DNA of 64,000 nt, taken from Mycobacterium sp. ST-F2 (GTDB lineage: Bacteria; Actinomycetota; Actinomycetes; Mycobacteriales; Mycobacteriaceae). Shown here piece after piece: positions 41,313-49,955 of the stretch (positions within the stretch are counted from its first letter, which is position 1; each line of letters opens with the position of its first letter). The notes below the pieces were generated by a model. The model made no database searches, had not been told where the DNA came from, and worked only from the letters and a program-made list of their open reading frames with translations. The position numbers and the translations under genes were made by a program. Location of the stretch: assembly GCF_001905655.1 (NCBI RefSeq), contig NZ_JMHT01000042.1:62001-126000 (forward strand). The letters are read 5' to 3'.

Positions 41313-43262
41313 TTGCCCGTGTTGCTCACCGAGGGTCAGGTTTTCGCCGGCTACACGATCCGGCGGAAATTGGGCGCGGGCGGAATGGGCAGCGTCTACC
41401 TGGCCTCGCATCCGCGGCTGCCGCGCCTGGACGCCGTGAAGGTGCTCTCGGCCGAGCTGACATCGGATCCGGAATACGGCCCCCGGTTCATGCGGGAGGC
41501 CGACGTGGTCTCGACTCTTTCGCACCCCAACATCCTCGGTGTGCATGACCGCGGTGAGTGCGACGGCCAGCTCTGGATTTCGATGGACTACGTGGCCGGG
41601 ACCGACGCCGCCCGGCTGTTGCGTGACCATTACCCATCCGGGATGCCGCCGGAGGTCGCGCTGCCGATCATCAATGCCGTCGCCTCGGCGCTGGACCACG
41701 CGCACCGGCGCGGGCTGCTGCACCGAGATGTGAAGCCGGCCAACATCTTGTTGGACGCCGAGACCTCCCGCATCTACCTCGCCGACTTCGGGATCGCCCG
41801 CCCGATGAACGACTCGTCCGGCTTGACCGCGACGAACATGGCGGTGGGAACGGTGGCGTACGCGGCGCCGGAGCAGCTCCGCGGTGAGGCGATGGACGGT
41901 CGCACCGATCAATATGCGTTGGCGTGCACCGCCTTCCAACTGCTCACCGGCAATCCGCCGTACGCCGACAGCAATCCGGCGGTGGTCATCACCAAACACG
42001 TCACCGCGCCGGCACCGTCGTTGGGGGAGCACCGGCCCGAACTGCGCGACCTGGATCCCGTACTGGCGCGGGCGATGTCGAAGACGCCCGCCGGCCGTTT
42101 CGGCAGTTGCAGCGAATTCGCCCATGCCCTCGAGCAACAGGCGCTGCGGCCGGCGCCGATGGCGTCCAACGATTTCCGCAACTACCCGACCATGGCTGCG
42201 CCGGCCCCGACACAGCCGTACCCGCCGACGCAGCTGAGCCCGCCCCAACCGGCTCCATCACCACAGTTCAGCCCGCCGCCGACGCGGTCGTCGCGCTCCG
42301 GTGCGCTCATCGCGGTCCTGGCGGTGGTGGCCCTGCTGGTCGTCGCCGGCGGGGTGTTCGCCGGAGTGAAACTGCTCGGGCGGGACGATCGTCCGGCCGC
42401 AAAACCCGCCGCACCCGGTCCGACCGCGACGGCGGCAGGCAGCGGCTTCAGCGGCAGGTACCGCGCCGATTACGGTCCGGCCACCGATCTGCAGGGCACG
42501 GCGATTCCCGGCGGACCGGCGATGACGGGCCAGTGGGATGTGCGGTCGTCGTGCGGCGCCAACGGGTGCATCGCCACCGCGTCGTACACCGGCAAGAGCG
42601 CTGTGCCCGTGGTCTCGAACATGACGTTCGATCAGATTTCCGGCGACTGGGTCGCCGTCGGGACCGGAGCGGTGAAGTGCAGCGACGCGCCCAACGAGGC
42701 GCCGACAGAGGTGTGGGTGGTCTTCACCTTGACGCCCAAGCCCGACGGCACGTTGACCGGGGACACCACCCGCAGTGCCGTCAACGGGTGCAGCAGTGTC
42801 AAACGGACGGTCACGTTCACCCGCACCGGTGACGGCGAGGTGAGCGGTGTGCCCGACCCGGCCGGGCTGCCGCCGCGCACCACTTCACCGGCCTCGACGC
42901 TGCACGGCCGCTACCACGAGAACATCGTGTACTCGGTCGGTGGCTTCGCGCCGGGTGCGCCGGATCTGCAGGTCCGAACACAGTGCCTGCGCACGGGTGA
43001 TCGGTGCATCAGCGCATTCCACGCGATGGACGGTGTGGTGACATTGATCTTCGCCGGCGGAAAGTGGACCCGCACGGAGGAAGGAACCGTCCCGTGCGCG
43101 CTCGGCGGGACCACGCACGTCAAGATCACCGCTGAATATCCGCTGCCAACGGATCTCCAGGATCCGATCCCGACGCTGGAAGGCCGAGGTACCAATACGT
43201 CGACCGGCGGCGAGTGCAAGGGTGGCGATTTCACCGACAAGTTCGTCCGCACAGGGGACTAG
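41313..43262 (+). CDS. PknF-like transmembrane Ser/Thr protein kinase with duplicated extracellular domain
   Basis: 649 residues. Kinase domain (about 10-275): glycine loop GAGGMGSVYLA, VAIK-type lysine in DAVKVL, catalytic HRDVKPANILL, DFG in LADFGIARP, and GTVAYAAPEQ, all intact. A proline-rich linker (280-325) leads to one membrane helix (ALIAVLAVVALLVVAGGVFAG). The outside part holds two copies of a cysteine-containing beta module (about 375-510 and 530-649), each beginning SGRY/HGRY and ending with F-x-RTGD. Closest remembered kinase is PknF of M. tuberculosis, but its sensor region differs. TTG 41313 or GTG 41319 is the start. Confidence 0.93.
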   Translation: MPVLLTEGQVFAGYTIRRKLGAGGMGSVYLASHPRLPRLDAVKVLSAELTSDPEYGPRFMREADVVSTLSHPNILGVHDRGECDGQLWISMDYVAGTDAARLLRDHYPSGMPPEVALPIINAVASALDHAHRRGLLHRDVKPANILLDAETSRIYLADFGIARPMNDSSGLTATNMAVGTVAYAAPEQLRGEAMDGRTDQYALACTAFQLLTGNPPYADSNPAVVITKHVTAPAPSLGEHRPELRDLDPVLARAMSKTPAGRFGSCSEFAHALEQQALRPAPMASNDFRNYPTMAAPAPTQPYPPTQLSPPQPAPSPQFSPPPTRSSRSGALIAVLAVVALLVVAGGVFAGVKLLGRDDRPAAKPAAPGPTATAAGSGFSGRYRADYGPATDLQGTAIPGGPAMTGQWDVRSSCGANGCIATASYTGKSAVPVVSNMTFDQISGDWVAVGTGAVKCSDAPNEAPTEVWVVFTLTPKPDGTLTGDTTRSAVNGCSSVKRTVTFTRTGDGEVSGVPDPAGLPPRTTSPASTLHGRYHENIVYSVGGFAPGAPDLQVRTQCLRTGDRCISAFHAMDGVVTLIFAGGKWTRTEEGTVPCALGGTTHVKITAEYPLPTDLQDPIPTLEGRGTNTSTGGECKGGDFTDKFVRTGD

Positions 43263-43292
43263 CGGCAATTTGTCAGATAGTGCGGATCGGGA

Positions 43293-43308
43293 GGCGGATC
43301 GGTCCGCC
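43293..43308 (+). terminator. Short hairpin after the kinase gene
   Basis: GGCGGA-TCGG-TCCGCC, a 6-bp stem flanked by extra G and C bases, 30 bases behind the kinase stop and 78 bases before the FHA-redox gene. Could be a weak terminator. Confidence 0.35.
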
Positions 43309-43386
43309 CCGAATTAAGCTGACTGCCAGCAAATTCGCCCAGATCATCCGGGCACCGCGTGGTGACGACTTCTCGGGGAGCTGACC

Positions 43387-46300
43387 ATGGCTGAGCCTCC
43401 GGTGATCGAGGTCCGCGAATGGGGCAAGCCGCCGCGCCGATTGACCCTCAGCAGGCCGCTGCTGTTCGGGCGGGAGTGCGACGGCATCAACCTCGCGGAC
43501 AGCGAGGTGTCTCGCCGCCACCTACGGCTGGTTCCGACTCCGACGGCGCTGTCGGTCGTCGACCTGGGCAGTAGCAACGGCAGCACCGTCAACGGCGTGC
43601 CGCTGGCCGGCCGGGGCACGCTGTCGACCGGCGACGTGATCCGGTTGGGCCGCACCGAGATCATCGTGCTCCACGCTCCCAAGCCACTGGCCGCGGATCA
43701 ACCGCCGGTCGCCGATGCGGCCCACGACGCCACGCGCACCATGCAGATGGTGAAGCTCCTCGACGTCCCGGTTCCGGCGGCAGCGGCCGCAGCGAGTGCC
43801 CCGAGGGTGAGCCTGGCCGAGCGGGCACTCGGCATCGATCCGACGGGCACCCGGGATCTCTTTCCGCCGTATACCGAACTGCCGCACAAGATTTCACGAG
43901 GGGTTTGGCTGGGCGTCCGCGTCGGCAGCGTCCTGGCGTATCTCGCGGTGGTGGTGCTGCTGTTTGTGCGGCCGGCTGCGGGACTTTTCGTCTTCTTCCG
44001 GGTCATCGTTCCACTGTGGCCGGCGTTGTTCTTCATCGCACCGGGCGTCTGGCGCAACATCTGCCCGCTGTCGGCGTCGAATCAACTGCCGCGGGTGGCC
44101 GGGTTCAGCCGGGCGGCGACGGCGCCCGGTTGGTGGACGCGTAACAGCTTTCTCATGGCCGCGGCACTGTTCTTCGGTATCGCCGGCGCACGGCTGATCG
44201 GCCTGGACCGCAACGGCCCGGCCATGGGCGTGGTGTTGGCGGTGATCATCGCGTCGGCATTCGCCGGTGGATACCTGCTCAAGGGCAAGAGCGGCTGGTG
44301 CTCCAGCATCTGCCCCCTGCTGCCGCTGCAACGTACATACGGGCAGACGCCCTATGTCACCTCACCGAACAGTCACTGCGAGTCCTGCCTGGGCTGCGCT
44401 AAGAACTGCTACGACTTCAAACCGCGGGCGGCCTGGCAGGCCGACATGGCCGATCCGGAACCGAGCTGGAGCGCGCCGCGCGTGCTGTTCGCGGCGGCAT
44501 TACCGGGATTCATCATCGGCTTCTTCACCGTGCACGCCCAGCACGGCGGGACAGCGACCGAAAAATACGGTGTACTGGCGCTTTTCGTGTTGGTGAGCGT
44601 CGGGCTCTGCTACGTGCTGCAGGCTGTCACCCCCTTGAGTCAGGCCATGGTGACAGCGGTTTTCGCGGCGGTGGCGATCAACGCCTACTACTGGTTCTCC
44701 GGCCCCATCATCACCGATTCCCTGCGCCAGATCACCGGCGTCGACGCACCCTGGTTGCGGTGGCCCATCACCGCCTCGATCGCGGTCCTGACGCTGTGGT
44801 GGCTGGCGCGCACCCGGGTCAGCGAACTGCAGTTCGCCTATGTCACCGGTGCCCGGTCAGAACCGGTGCTGCTGAACTCGCCGAAGATGCCACCTGCCGC
44901 GGCGGGGTCCGGCGCCGAAACCAGTGCTGTGCGAGTGCGTTTCGAACCGGGATCGGAGCCCGTCGGGGCGGACATCGGGATGAGTCTGCTCGACGTCGCG
45001 GAGAGCAGCGGGCAGCCGATCGAGGCGGGCTGCCGGATGGGTGTGTGTGGCGCCGACCCGGTATCGATCGTCGACGGGATGAACTGCCTCTCGCCCGCGG
45101 AAGCCGACGAACTCAAGACCCTGAACCGCCTGGGTCTGGGCAAGTCCAGCCGAATGGCATGCTGCGCACGGATTCAGGGCGGAGACGTCACGGTGTCGCT
45201 GACGCCCGAACGCGCCGACGCCGCCGCGAGCAGGCCCGTCAGGTACGACCGCTCGATCGTCAGCGTCGTGGTCATCGGCAACGGCATCGCGGGTGTGACG
45301 GCCGCGGACTTCCTGCGCCGTGGGCACCCCGACTGCGAAATCCATGTGGTGGGCGCCGAACCGCACGGTCTCTACAACCGGATGGGCATCTCGCGGTTGG
45401 TGTACGGGCGGTCCGCGATGCAGGGGCTGTACCTGCTACCGGAGCAGTGGTACGACGAGCACGGCGTCACGGCCTGGCTGAACACCTGGGCCACCGGAAT
45501 CCATTTGCGTTCGCAGCTGGTGCGTTTGGGCACCGGTGAGGCCCTGCCCTACGACAGGCTGATCCTGGCGATGGGGTCCAGCGCGGCGGTGCCCGACATT
45601 CCCGGGCTGAACCGGCCCGGCAGCGTCGTGCTGCGGTCGGCCGCCGATGCGATGCGGATCCGTGCGTACGTGCAGGAGCGCCGCGCCCGGCATGCGGTGG
45701 TGGCCGGCGGTGGCCTGCTGGGGCTGGAGGCGGCCTACTGCCTGCATCAGCTCGGGCTGCGGGTCACCGTGCTGGAACGCGGCACCCGGCTGCTGAGCAA
45801 GCAGATCGACGCGCGTTGCTCACAGCTCGTCTCCGAGCATTTCGCCCGAGCCGGAATCACCATCGCGCACAAGGCGGAAACGGCAGAGGTGCGCGGCGAT
45901 CCCGCCGTGACCGGGGTGCGGTTCAAGGACGGCCGGATACTGTCGTGCGAGGTGTTCCTCGCGGCCACCGGCATCCGGCCCAACATCGAATTGGCCAGGG
46001 ACGCCGGGCTTCCCGTCGGAAAAGGCGTGCTGGTCGACGACCGCATGCAGACCCGGATACCGGGTGTCTACGCGGCCGGCGACGTGGCAGAGCACGGTGG
46101 CCGGGTGCTGGGTCTGTGGCCCGTCGCCACCGAACAAGCCGAGGCGGCCGCGGTCAATGCGCTCGGCGGGGACCGCAGCGTCCCGGTCGAGACGCCGCCC
46201 ACCATCCTCAAAGGTGTTGAGCTGGAGCTATTTTCGATCGGTCCGGTGGATCCGGCGCCAGGCGACCAGGTGGTCGTCATCGACCGGCCCACGGTGCCGT

Positions 46301-46488
46301 CCTACCGCAGACTGGTGGTGTCGCAGGGCCGTGCTGTCGGCGCCACGGTGCTGGGCCACCACCCGGCCGACCTGGCCGCCGCGCAGAAAGCGGTACGTGA
46401 GCGGCGCCGGGTCGGGCCCGAGGCGCTGAGCGTCCTGCGAACGGGCAACTGGGGCATCCTGTCCGACCCCGACCGGCTCGCCTACTGA
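43387..46488 (+). CDS. FHA - membrane - Fe-S - flavin oxidoreductase fusion protein
   Basis: 1033 residues. FHA domain (about 20-97): FGRE, SRRH, SSNGSTVNG, so phosphothreonine binding is expected. Five to eight membrane helices (about 172-480) resemble NapH/NosR-like proteins, with ICPL motifs (C226, C309) and a 4Fe-4S cluster C331-x2-C334-x2-C337-x3-C341. Next a 2Fe-2S-like domain (515-605) with GCRMGVCGAD, then ACC. Last an FAD/NAD(P) reductase (about 622-1033): VVIGNGIAGVTAADFL, VVAGGGLLGLEAAY, AATGIRPN and YAAGDVAE, like the NirB/rubredoxin-reductase group. Kinase gene upstream, FHA gene converging: phospho-controlled electron transfer is likely, function not known. Confidence 0.9.
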   Translation: MAEPPVIEVREWGKPPRRLTLSRPLLFGRECDGINLADSEVSRRHLRLVPTPTALSVVDLGSSNGSTVNGVPLAGRGTLSTGDVIRLGRTEIIVLHAPKPLAADQPPVADAAHDATRTMQMVKLLDVPVPAAAAAASAPRVSLAERALGIDPTGTRDLFPPYTELPHKISRGVWLGVRVGSVLAYLAVVVLLFVRPAAGLFVFFRVIVPLWPALFFIAPGVWRNICPLSASNQLPRVAGFSRAATAPGWWTRNSFLMAAALFFGIAGARLIGLDRNGPAMGVVLAVIIASAFAGGYLLKGKSGWCSSICPLLPLQRTYGQTPYVTSPNSHCESCLGCAKNCYDFKPRAAWQADMADPEPSWSAPRVLFAAALPGFIIGFFTVHAQHGGTATEKYGVLALFVLVSVGLCYVLQAVTPLSQAMVTAVFAAVAINAYYWFSGPIITDSLRQITGVDAPWLRWPITASIAVLTLWWLARTRVSELQFAYVTGARSEPVLLNSPKMPPAAAGSGAETSAVRVRFEPGSEPVGADIGMSLLDVAESSGQPIEAGCRMGVCGADPVSIVDGMNCLSPAEADELKTLNRLGLGKSSRMACCARIQGGDVTVSLTPERADAAASRPVRYDRSIVSVVVIGNGIAGVTAADFLRRGHPDCEIHVVGAEPHGLYNRMGISRLVYGRSAMQGLYLLPEQWYDEHGVTAWLNTWATGIHLRSQLVRLGTGEALPYDRLILAMGSSAAVPDIPGLNRPGSVVLRSAADAMRIRAYVQERRARHAVVAGGGLLGLEAAYCLHQLGLRVTVLERGTRLLSKQIDARCSQLVSEHFARAGITIAHKAETAEVRGDPAVTGVRFKDGRILSCEVFLAATGIRPNIELARDAGLPVGKGVLVDDRMQTRIPGVYAAGDVAEHGGRVLGLWPVATEQAEAAAVNALGGDRSVPVETPPTILKGVELELFSIGPVDPAPGDQVVVIDRPTVPSYRRLVVSQGRAVGATVLGHHPADLAAAQKAVRERRRVGPEALSVLRTGNWGILSDPDRLAY

Positions 46489-47333
46489 GCTGTCGCGGAC
46501 ATGTCGTAGGTGAGGATCTTCTGGCCGATACGCAGGTAACAGCCGGGCTTGAGCTCGACGGGTCGGTCGCCGATCTGCGTCCAGACCTGATCTCCCGGCG
46601 CCGCGATGTAGGTGCCGCCGGCGGTTTGCGCGTCGCGCACCATCACCAGCCCGCCGTGCACCGTGACGTGGGCATGGACCCGGGACACCTGCGGATCGTC
46701 GGGCAGGCTGATGGGTGACGCTGCCGCGTTGCTCACCGCGGGGTCGATCATCGGATTCCGGCCGATGACGTAGGCGCGATCCAGGGGATACACCGCGCCG
46801 TCGTCGGCGACCAGTGCCCCGGTGATCGGCCGGCCGCGGGTGGTCGCGGCCGGTTGCGGTGACTGCTGCGCGGCCGCCCCGACCATGCGTGGCTGCAGGA
46901 CGAATCCTGCGCCGGGCACGACGCCGGCGACCAGGTCGGTGTCTGCACACGGCACGAATGTCGTTGTGGCGGTACAGATGGTGATCCTGTCGAACCACGG
47001 GGCCACCGTCTCGTCGACCAGCGGCCTGCCGGCGCCGCTGACTCGGCGGTGACCGCCGCCGGCCTCGATGTCGGCGATCACCTCGCCGCGCACGATCAGG
47101 TGCAGCGCGTCGCCGGCGGGGACCAGTGCCCCGAAATGTGGCACGGCATCCAGCTCGGGACCGCCCACCAGGGCGGCGAGCGCGTGGGGCAATGTGTGTG
47201 GCGGGGTCGAGGCCAGGAGCTGTAGAAGGGGCCGGCCGCGGCCGGCGTCGGCGATGTACATCAGCACGTCGCCGAATCGGGCGACCAAACCGTCGCCGCG
47301 GCCGATGGCCACGTGGTGCCGCTTCTGTTCCAT
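46482..47333 (-). CDS. FHA domain protein
   Basis: 283 residues from ATG 47333 (21 more if the furthest start is used, but a palindrome lies there). The N-terminal 180 residues resemble a beta-rich PP2C-like or unknown domain (RGDGLVARFGDVLMYIAD). The C-terminal FHA domain (about 190-275) has YVIGRNPMIDPAV (the Gly-Arg loop), DDPQVSRVHAHVTVHGGLV (Ser-x-x-His), and AQTAGGTYI, so phosphopeptide binding is expected. It overlaps the stop of the FHA-redox gene by seven bases. Probable partner of the neighbouring kinase; mycobacterial kinases often recruit FHA proteins. Confidence 0.85.
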   Translation of the reverse strand: MEQKRHHVAIGRGDGLVARFGDVLMYIADAGRGRPLLQLLASTPPHTLPHALAALVGGPELDAVPHFGALVPAGDALHLIVRGEVIADIEAGGGHRRVSGAGRPLVDETVAPWFDRITICTATTTFVPCADTDLVAGVVPGAGFVLQPRMVGAAAQQSPQPAATTRGRPITGALVADDGAVYPLDRAYVIGRNPMIDPAVSNAAASPISLPDDPQVSRVHAHVTVHGGLVMVRDAQTAGGTYIAAPGDQVWTQIGDRPVELKPGCYLRIGQKILTYDMSATAQ

Positions 47334-47661
47334 GGCCGCCGCCTCGGTAGTTTGCCGCAGGTGCTGATGATAGGTCAGCGCCTGACCCCCTGCCATACGG
47401 ATCGGCGGCTGAGTAGTTCACTACTGCAAACGTGGCGGGCGCCGTGGACACGACCGATGGCCGCGCAGCGTCTTCCAGCTGGCTGCAAGAGGGGACGGGT
47501 GCCTGCAGGAGCGACAACGGTGGAGGTCAGGCGCGACGATGGAAGCGCAGGCCCGGCTCCGCCAGACCAGTGTTTCCGCCTTCCAAGGGTTTTCGGTGAA
47601 GGCGGTATCGAGGGGTGACACTGGTAGGGAGCCGGGCTGTTTCGACTGTGGTGACGCGGGT
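47334..47661. other. Intergenic region with palindrome and hairpin
   Basis: 328 bases with no supported gene. GGTCAG-CGC-CTGACC (47373-47387) is a perfect palindrome 40 bases before the FHA start, a possible operator. CCGCCTTC / GAAGGCGG (47576-47605) is an 8-bp inverted repeat with a 14-base loop about 57 bases beyond the response-regulator stop, a likely terminator on the minus strand. Confidence 0.5.
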
Positions 47662-48039
47662 TCAGGCGATGAGGGCGCGGATCGCGTCACCCGACAGATC
47701 GAGCTTCGGCAGGAACCTCGGAGTGGAGCCGGTAGTGAGATCCGCTACGGGCAGCTCGGTGAAGGTCGAGGTGAGGATGGCGGTGACGCCGGTTGTGTCG
47801 GCGCGGGCATGCAACTGGTCGACGAGGTCGAATCCGCTTTCCTCGCCGAGATGTACGTCCACCAGCGCGATGTCCGGTTGCAGGCGTTCGACCGCGTGGA
47901 TGCCGTCCGCGACCGACTGCGCCGTGGCGACGACCTCGATGCCGCCCTGTTGCAGGAGCGCGGTCGCCGCGGCCAGGTACTCGGTGTTGTCGTCGACGAT
48001 GACGCAGCGCAACGGCACACGATTCGTCATGTATTGCAT
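47662..48039 (-). CDS. Receiver-only response regulator
   Basis: 125 residues, just a CheY-like receiver: VIVDDNTEYL holds the acidic pair, LVDVHLGEESG the phosphoacceptor Asp near residue 61, ILTSTF the conserved Thr/Ser and PKLDLSG the Lys. There is no output domain, so it could relay phosphate or act by protein contact. It lies 32 bases after the histidine kinase on the same strand and probably forms an operon with it. The start is either ATG 48039 or ATG 48030. Confidence 0.9.
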   Translation of the reverse strand: MQYMTNRVPLRCVIVDDNTEYLAAATALLQQGGIEVVATAQSVADGIHAVERLQPDIALVDVHLGEESGFDLVDQLHARADTTGVTAILTSTFTELPVADLTTGSTPRFLPKLDLSGDAIRALIA

Positions 48040-48071
48040 TGTCGCTCAAGGATGCTCGGTGGTCATTCCTG

Positions 48072-49157
48072 CTAGCCGGTATCTGTGCCGACGGCGAGAC
48101 CGGCGTCTGTGATGGGCATCTCGGCGACCAGCGCGGTGCCGACACCGATTGTGCTCGACAGCCGCAGCGTGCCGCCGAGCGCGGCCACCCGGTCCTCGAG
48201 GCCGCGCAGTCCGCTACCGGCATCGAGGGACGCCCCGCCGACGCCGTCGTCGGTGACCGTGATGCGCAACGAGGTGGTGTCGGTATCGACGTGCACAGTC
48301 ACGGCGGAGGCCTGGGCGTGCTTGGCGGCGTTGGTGAGTGCCTCGGCGACGGTGTAATACGCGGCGATCTCGACGGCCTGCGGAAGGCGCACCGGAACGT
48401 CGACGTGGACGTCGACCGGCAGCGGTGCCCGCCGGCCCAGGTCACGCAGCGCCGGGCGGAGCCCACCGCGGGACAGGATCGCGGGATGAACGCCGTGGGC
48501 GAGCTCGCGCAGCTCGTCGCTGGCGGTGCGCAGGCCGTCGCCGATGGCAGCGATGCGGGACCGGAGTTCGGCAGGATCCTCCGGGATCGCCATCTGGAGC
48601 GTACGGGCCTGCAGTGCCAGGGTGACGAGGCGCTGTTGTGCGCCGTCGTGCAGATCGCGTTCGATGGCGCGGCGCGCATTGTCGGCGGCGGTGACGATGC
48701 GCGCGCGTGACGCGACCAGCTCGGCGCGTGCTGCCATGGCTTCCCGCCAACTCTCGTGCGCCTCGCGGGCGCGGGTGCGCAGTTGCCAGCCAAGGACATT
48801 CGCGAGTCCGGCGATGGGCAGAAACACCGACAAGGTCAGCGCATCGATCGGCTTGAGAGGCAGCAGCGGCCCGCCGTCCAGATGCACCTGCAGGTAGGCG
48901 AAGGCGCTGGCGATGGTGGTCAGTACCGACAGGCCGAGGCCCCAGCCGGCGCTCATGATCAACACCCCGAACATGAACACGATGGCGTAGGTGCTGTGCG
49001 GCGGGGGATCGCGCAGTAGGCGGACCACCGCGACCTCGCCGGCGATCAACCCCGCGGCGACCAGCAGCCCGACGTACCACGGCGGGGTGGAGACGGCCGG
49101 ATTCCATCGTGCCGGGTTCATCCGCCGCCTCCCCGCCTGGTCGTCTGATTCAGTCAC
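48072..49157 (-). CDS. NarL-type sensor histidine kinase
   Basis: 361 residues. Three to four membrane helices (about 25-115) with little external sequence, then HisKA_3 (RRAIERDLHDGAQQRLV, phospho-His near residue 167) and HATPase (YYTVAEALTNAAKHAQ and DDGVGGASLDAGSGLRGLEDRVAALGG). Such kinases normally pair with a LuxR/NarL response regulator; its immediate neighbour is receiver-only, while a LuxR-type regulator diverges at 49956. No sensory domain is seen outside the membrane part. Preceded by two tiny exported-protein genes. Confidence 0.92.
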   Translation of the reverse strand: MTESDDQAGRRRMNPARWNPAVSTPPWYVGLLVAAGLIAGEVAVVRLLRDPPPHSTYAIVFMFGVLIMSAGWGLGLSVLTTIASAFAYLQVHLDGGPLLPLKPIDALTLSVFLPIAGLANVLGWQLRTRAREAHESWREAMAARAELVASRARIVTAADNARRAIERDLHDGAQQRLVTLALQARTLQMAIPEDPAELRSRIAAIGDGLRTASDELRELAHGVHPAILSRGGLRPALRDLGRRAPLPVDVHVDVPVRLPQAVEIAAYYTVAEALTNAAKHAQASAVTVHVDTDTTSLRITVTDDGVGGASLDAGSGLRGLEDRVAALGGTLRLSSTIGVGTALVAEMPITDAGLAVGTDTG

Positions 49158-49206
49158 CGACCCTAACCGTGGTCAGGGCGGTACCGACGGCAGCTCGGCC
49201 GAAGTG

Positions 49207-49398
49207 TCAGAAGGACTGATCGACGTGGCCCTGCGGCGCATTCGTGTCGTGATTGCCGTTCTGGTACTGGCTGTGGGAATCGGTGCCGTAGTGGACGGTC
49301 GGGTTGGTGTCTGCGCTGGCCACGGGGGCCACGATGAGTGCCCCGCCGACCGCGGCGATGGACAACCACACGGTGACGCGCTTGAGGGTGTTCTTCAT
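49207..49398 (-). CDS. Small secreted protein
   Basis: 63 residues. A clear signal peptide (MKNTLKRVTVWLSIAAVGG, hydrophobic core, VASA cut before DTN) leaves a mature peptide of about 34 residues rich in His, Asn and Gln (VHYGTDSHSQYQNGNHD). No family recognised. Same strand as and 49 bases upstream of the histidine kinase; the second secreted gene precedes it by 49 bases. Regular spacing suggests one operon. Confidence 0.75.
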   Translation of the reverse strand: MKNTLKRVTVWLSIAAVGGALIVAPVASADTNPTVHYGTDSHSQYQNGNHDTNAPQGHVDQSF

Positions 49399-49447
49399 GA
49401 TCGGTGCTCGCTTTCGGGTCCGGTGGGCGGGTTCGGGTCAGATCAGC

Positions 49448-49681
49448 TCAGTGGTTGCGGAACAGCAGGAAGCCGTAGTCGTAGCCGAAGGGCTCCTGCA
49501 GCTGCCCGGCTTCCTGGGCAGCAGGACCCGGGGTTGCCACGATCTGGGCGTTGCCGTTGCTCTGGCTGACGGTGGCTCCGGTGGGCAGGGTGGCCGCGGC
49601 GGCGGTCGGTGCGGCGACGATGGCCAGGGCCGCGGCTGCCGTCGCGGCCAGCGGGATGATCCGGGTGCGGGTGATATGCAT
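49448..49681 (-). CDS. Small secreted protein
   Basis: 77 residues. Signal peptide (MHITRTRIIPLAATAAAALA, APTAAAA cleavage area) and a mature part of about 47 residues with GATVSQSNGNAQIVATPGP and a C-terminal aromatic patch GYDYGFLLF. Unrelated at sequence level to the following small protein but of the same build. AGAGGA precedes the ATG. Likely first gene of a transcript with the next small gene and the kinase. Confidence 0.75.
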   Translation of the reverse strand: MHITRTRIIPLAATAAAALAIVAAPTAAAATLPTGATVSQSNGNAQIVATPGPAAQEAGQLQEPFGYDYGFLLFRNH

Positions 49682-49955
49682 TGTCCTCTACCAACTTTCG
49701 GTGTTCTGGTGACTCCGGTGGGCCGTGTCCGGCTGGTATTCACATTGCTCCGCAACATCACCGGTGTCGCCACTGCTGCCCGCCAAATCGGAGGTAGGGC
49801 TAGCTGCTATGCCCGCCCCCTGCCAGCGGGTCGGGGGCCAATTCACAGGACCGCGCGCGACACCGACCGGCCGCGGGGCAAGATGAACGCAGAGAACGGC
49901 ATGTCCGGCGTCTGACGGCCGCGGCGGCTGACGGTTCGAGACGAACAGGACGTAC

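Noticed and set aside
43293..43308. SigF-type promoter for the FHA-redox gene
   Set aside because: I looked for GTTT-N15-17-GGGTA in the gap before this gene and found none.
46228..47517. Long minus-strand frame overlapping the FHA gene
   Set aside because: Arg- and Pro-rich translation without family features; the FHA protein in the neighbouring frame has clear motifs.
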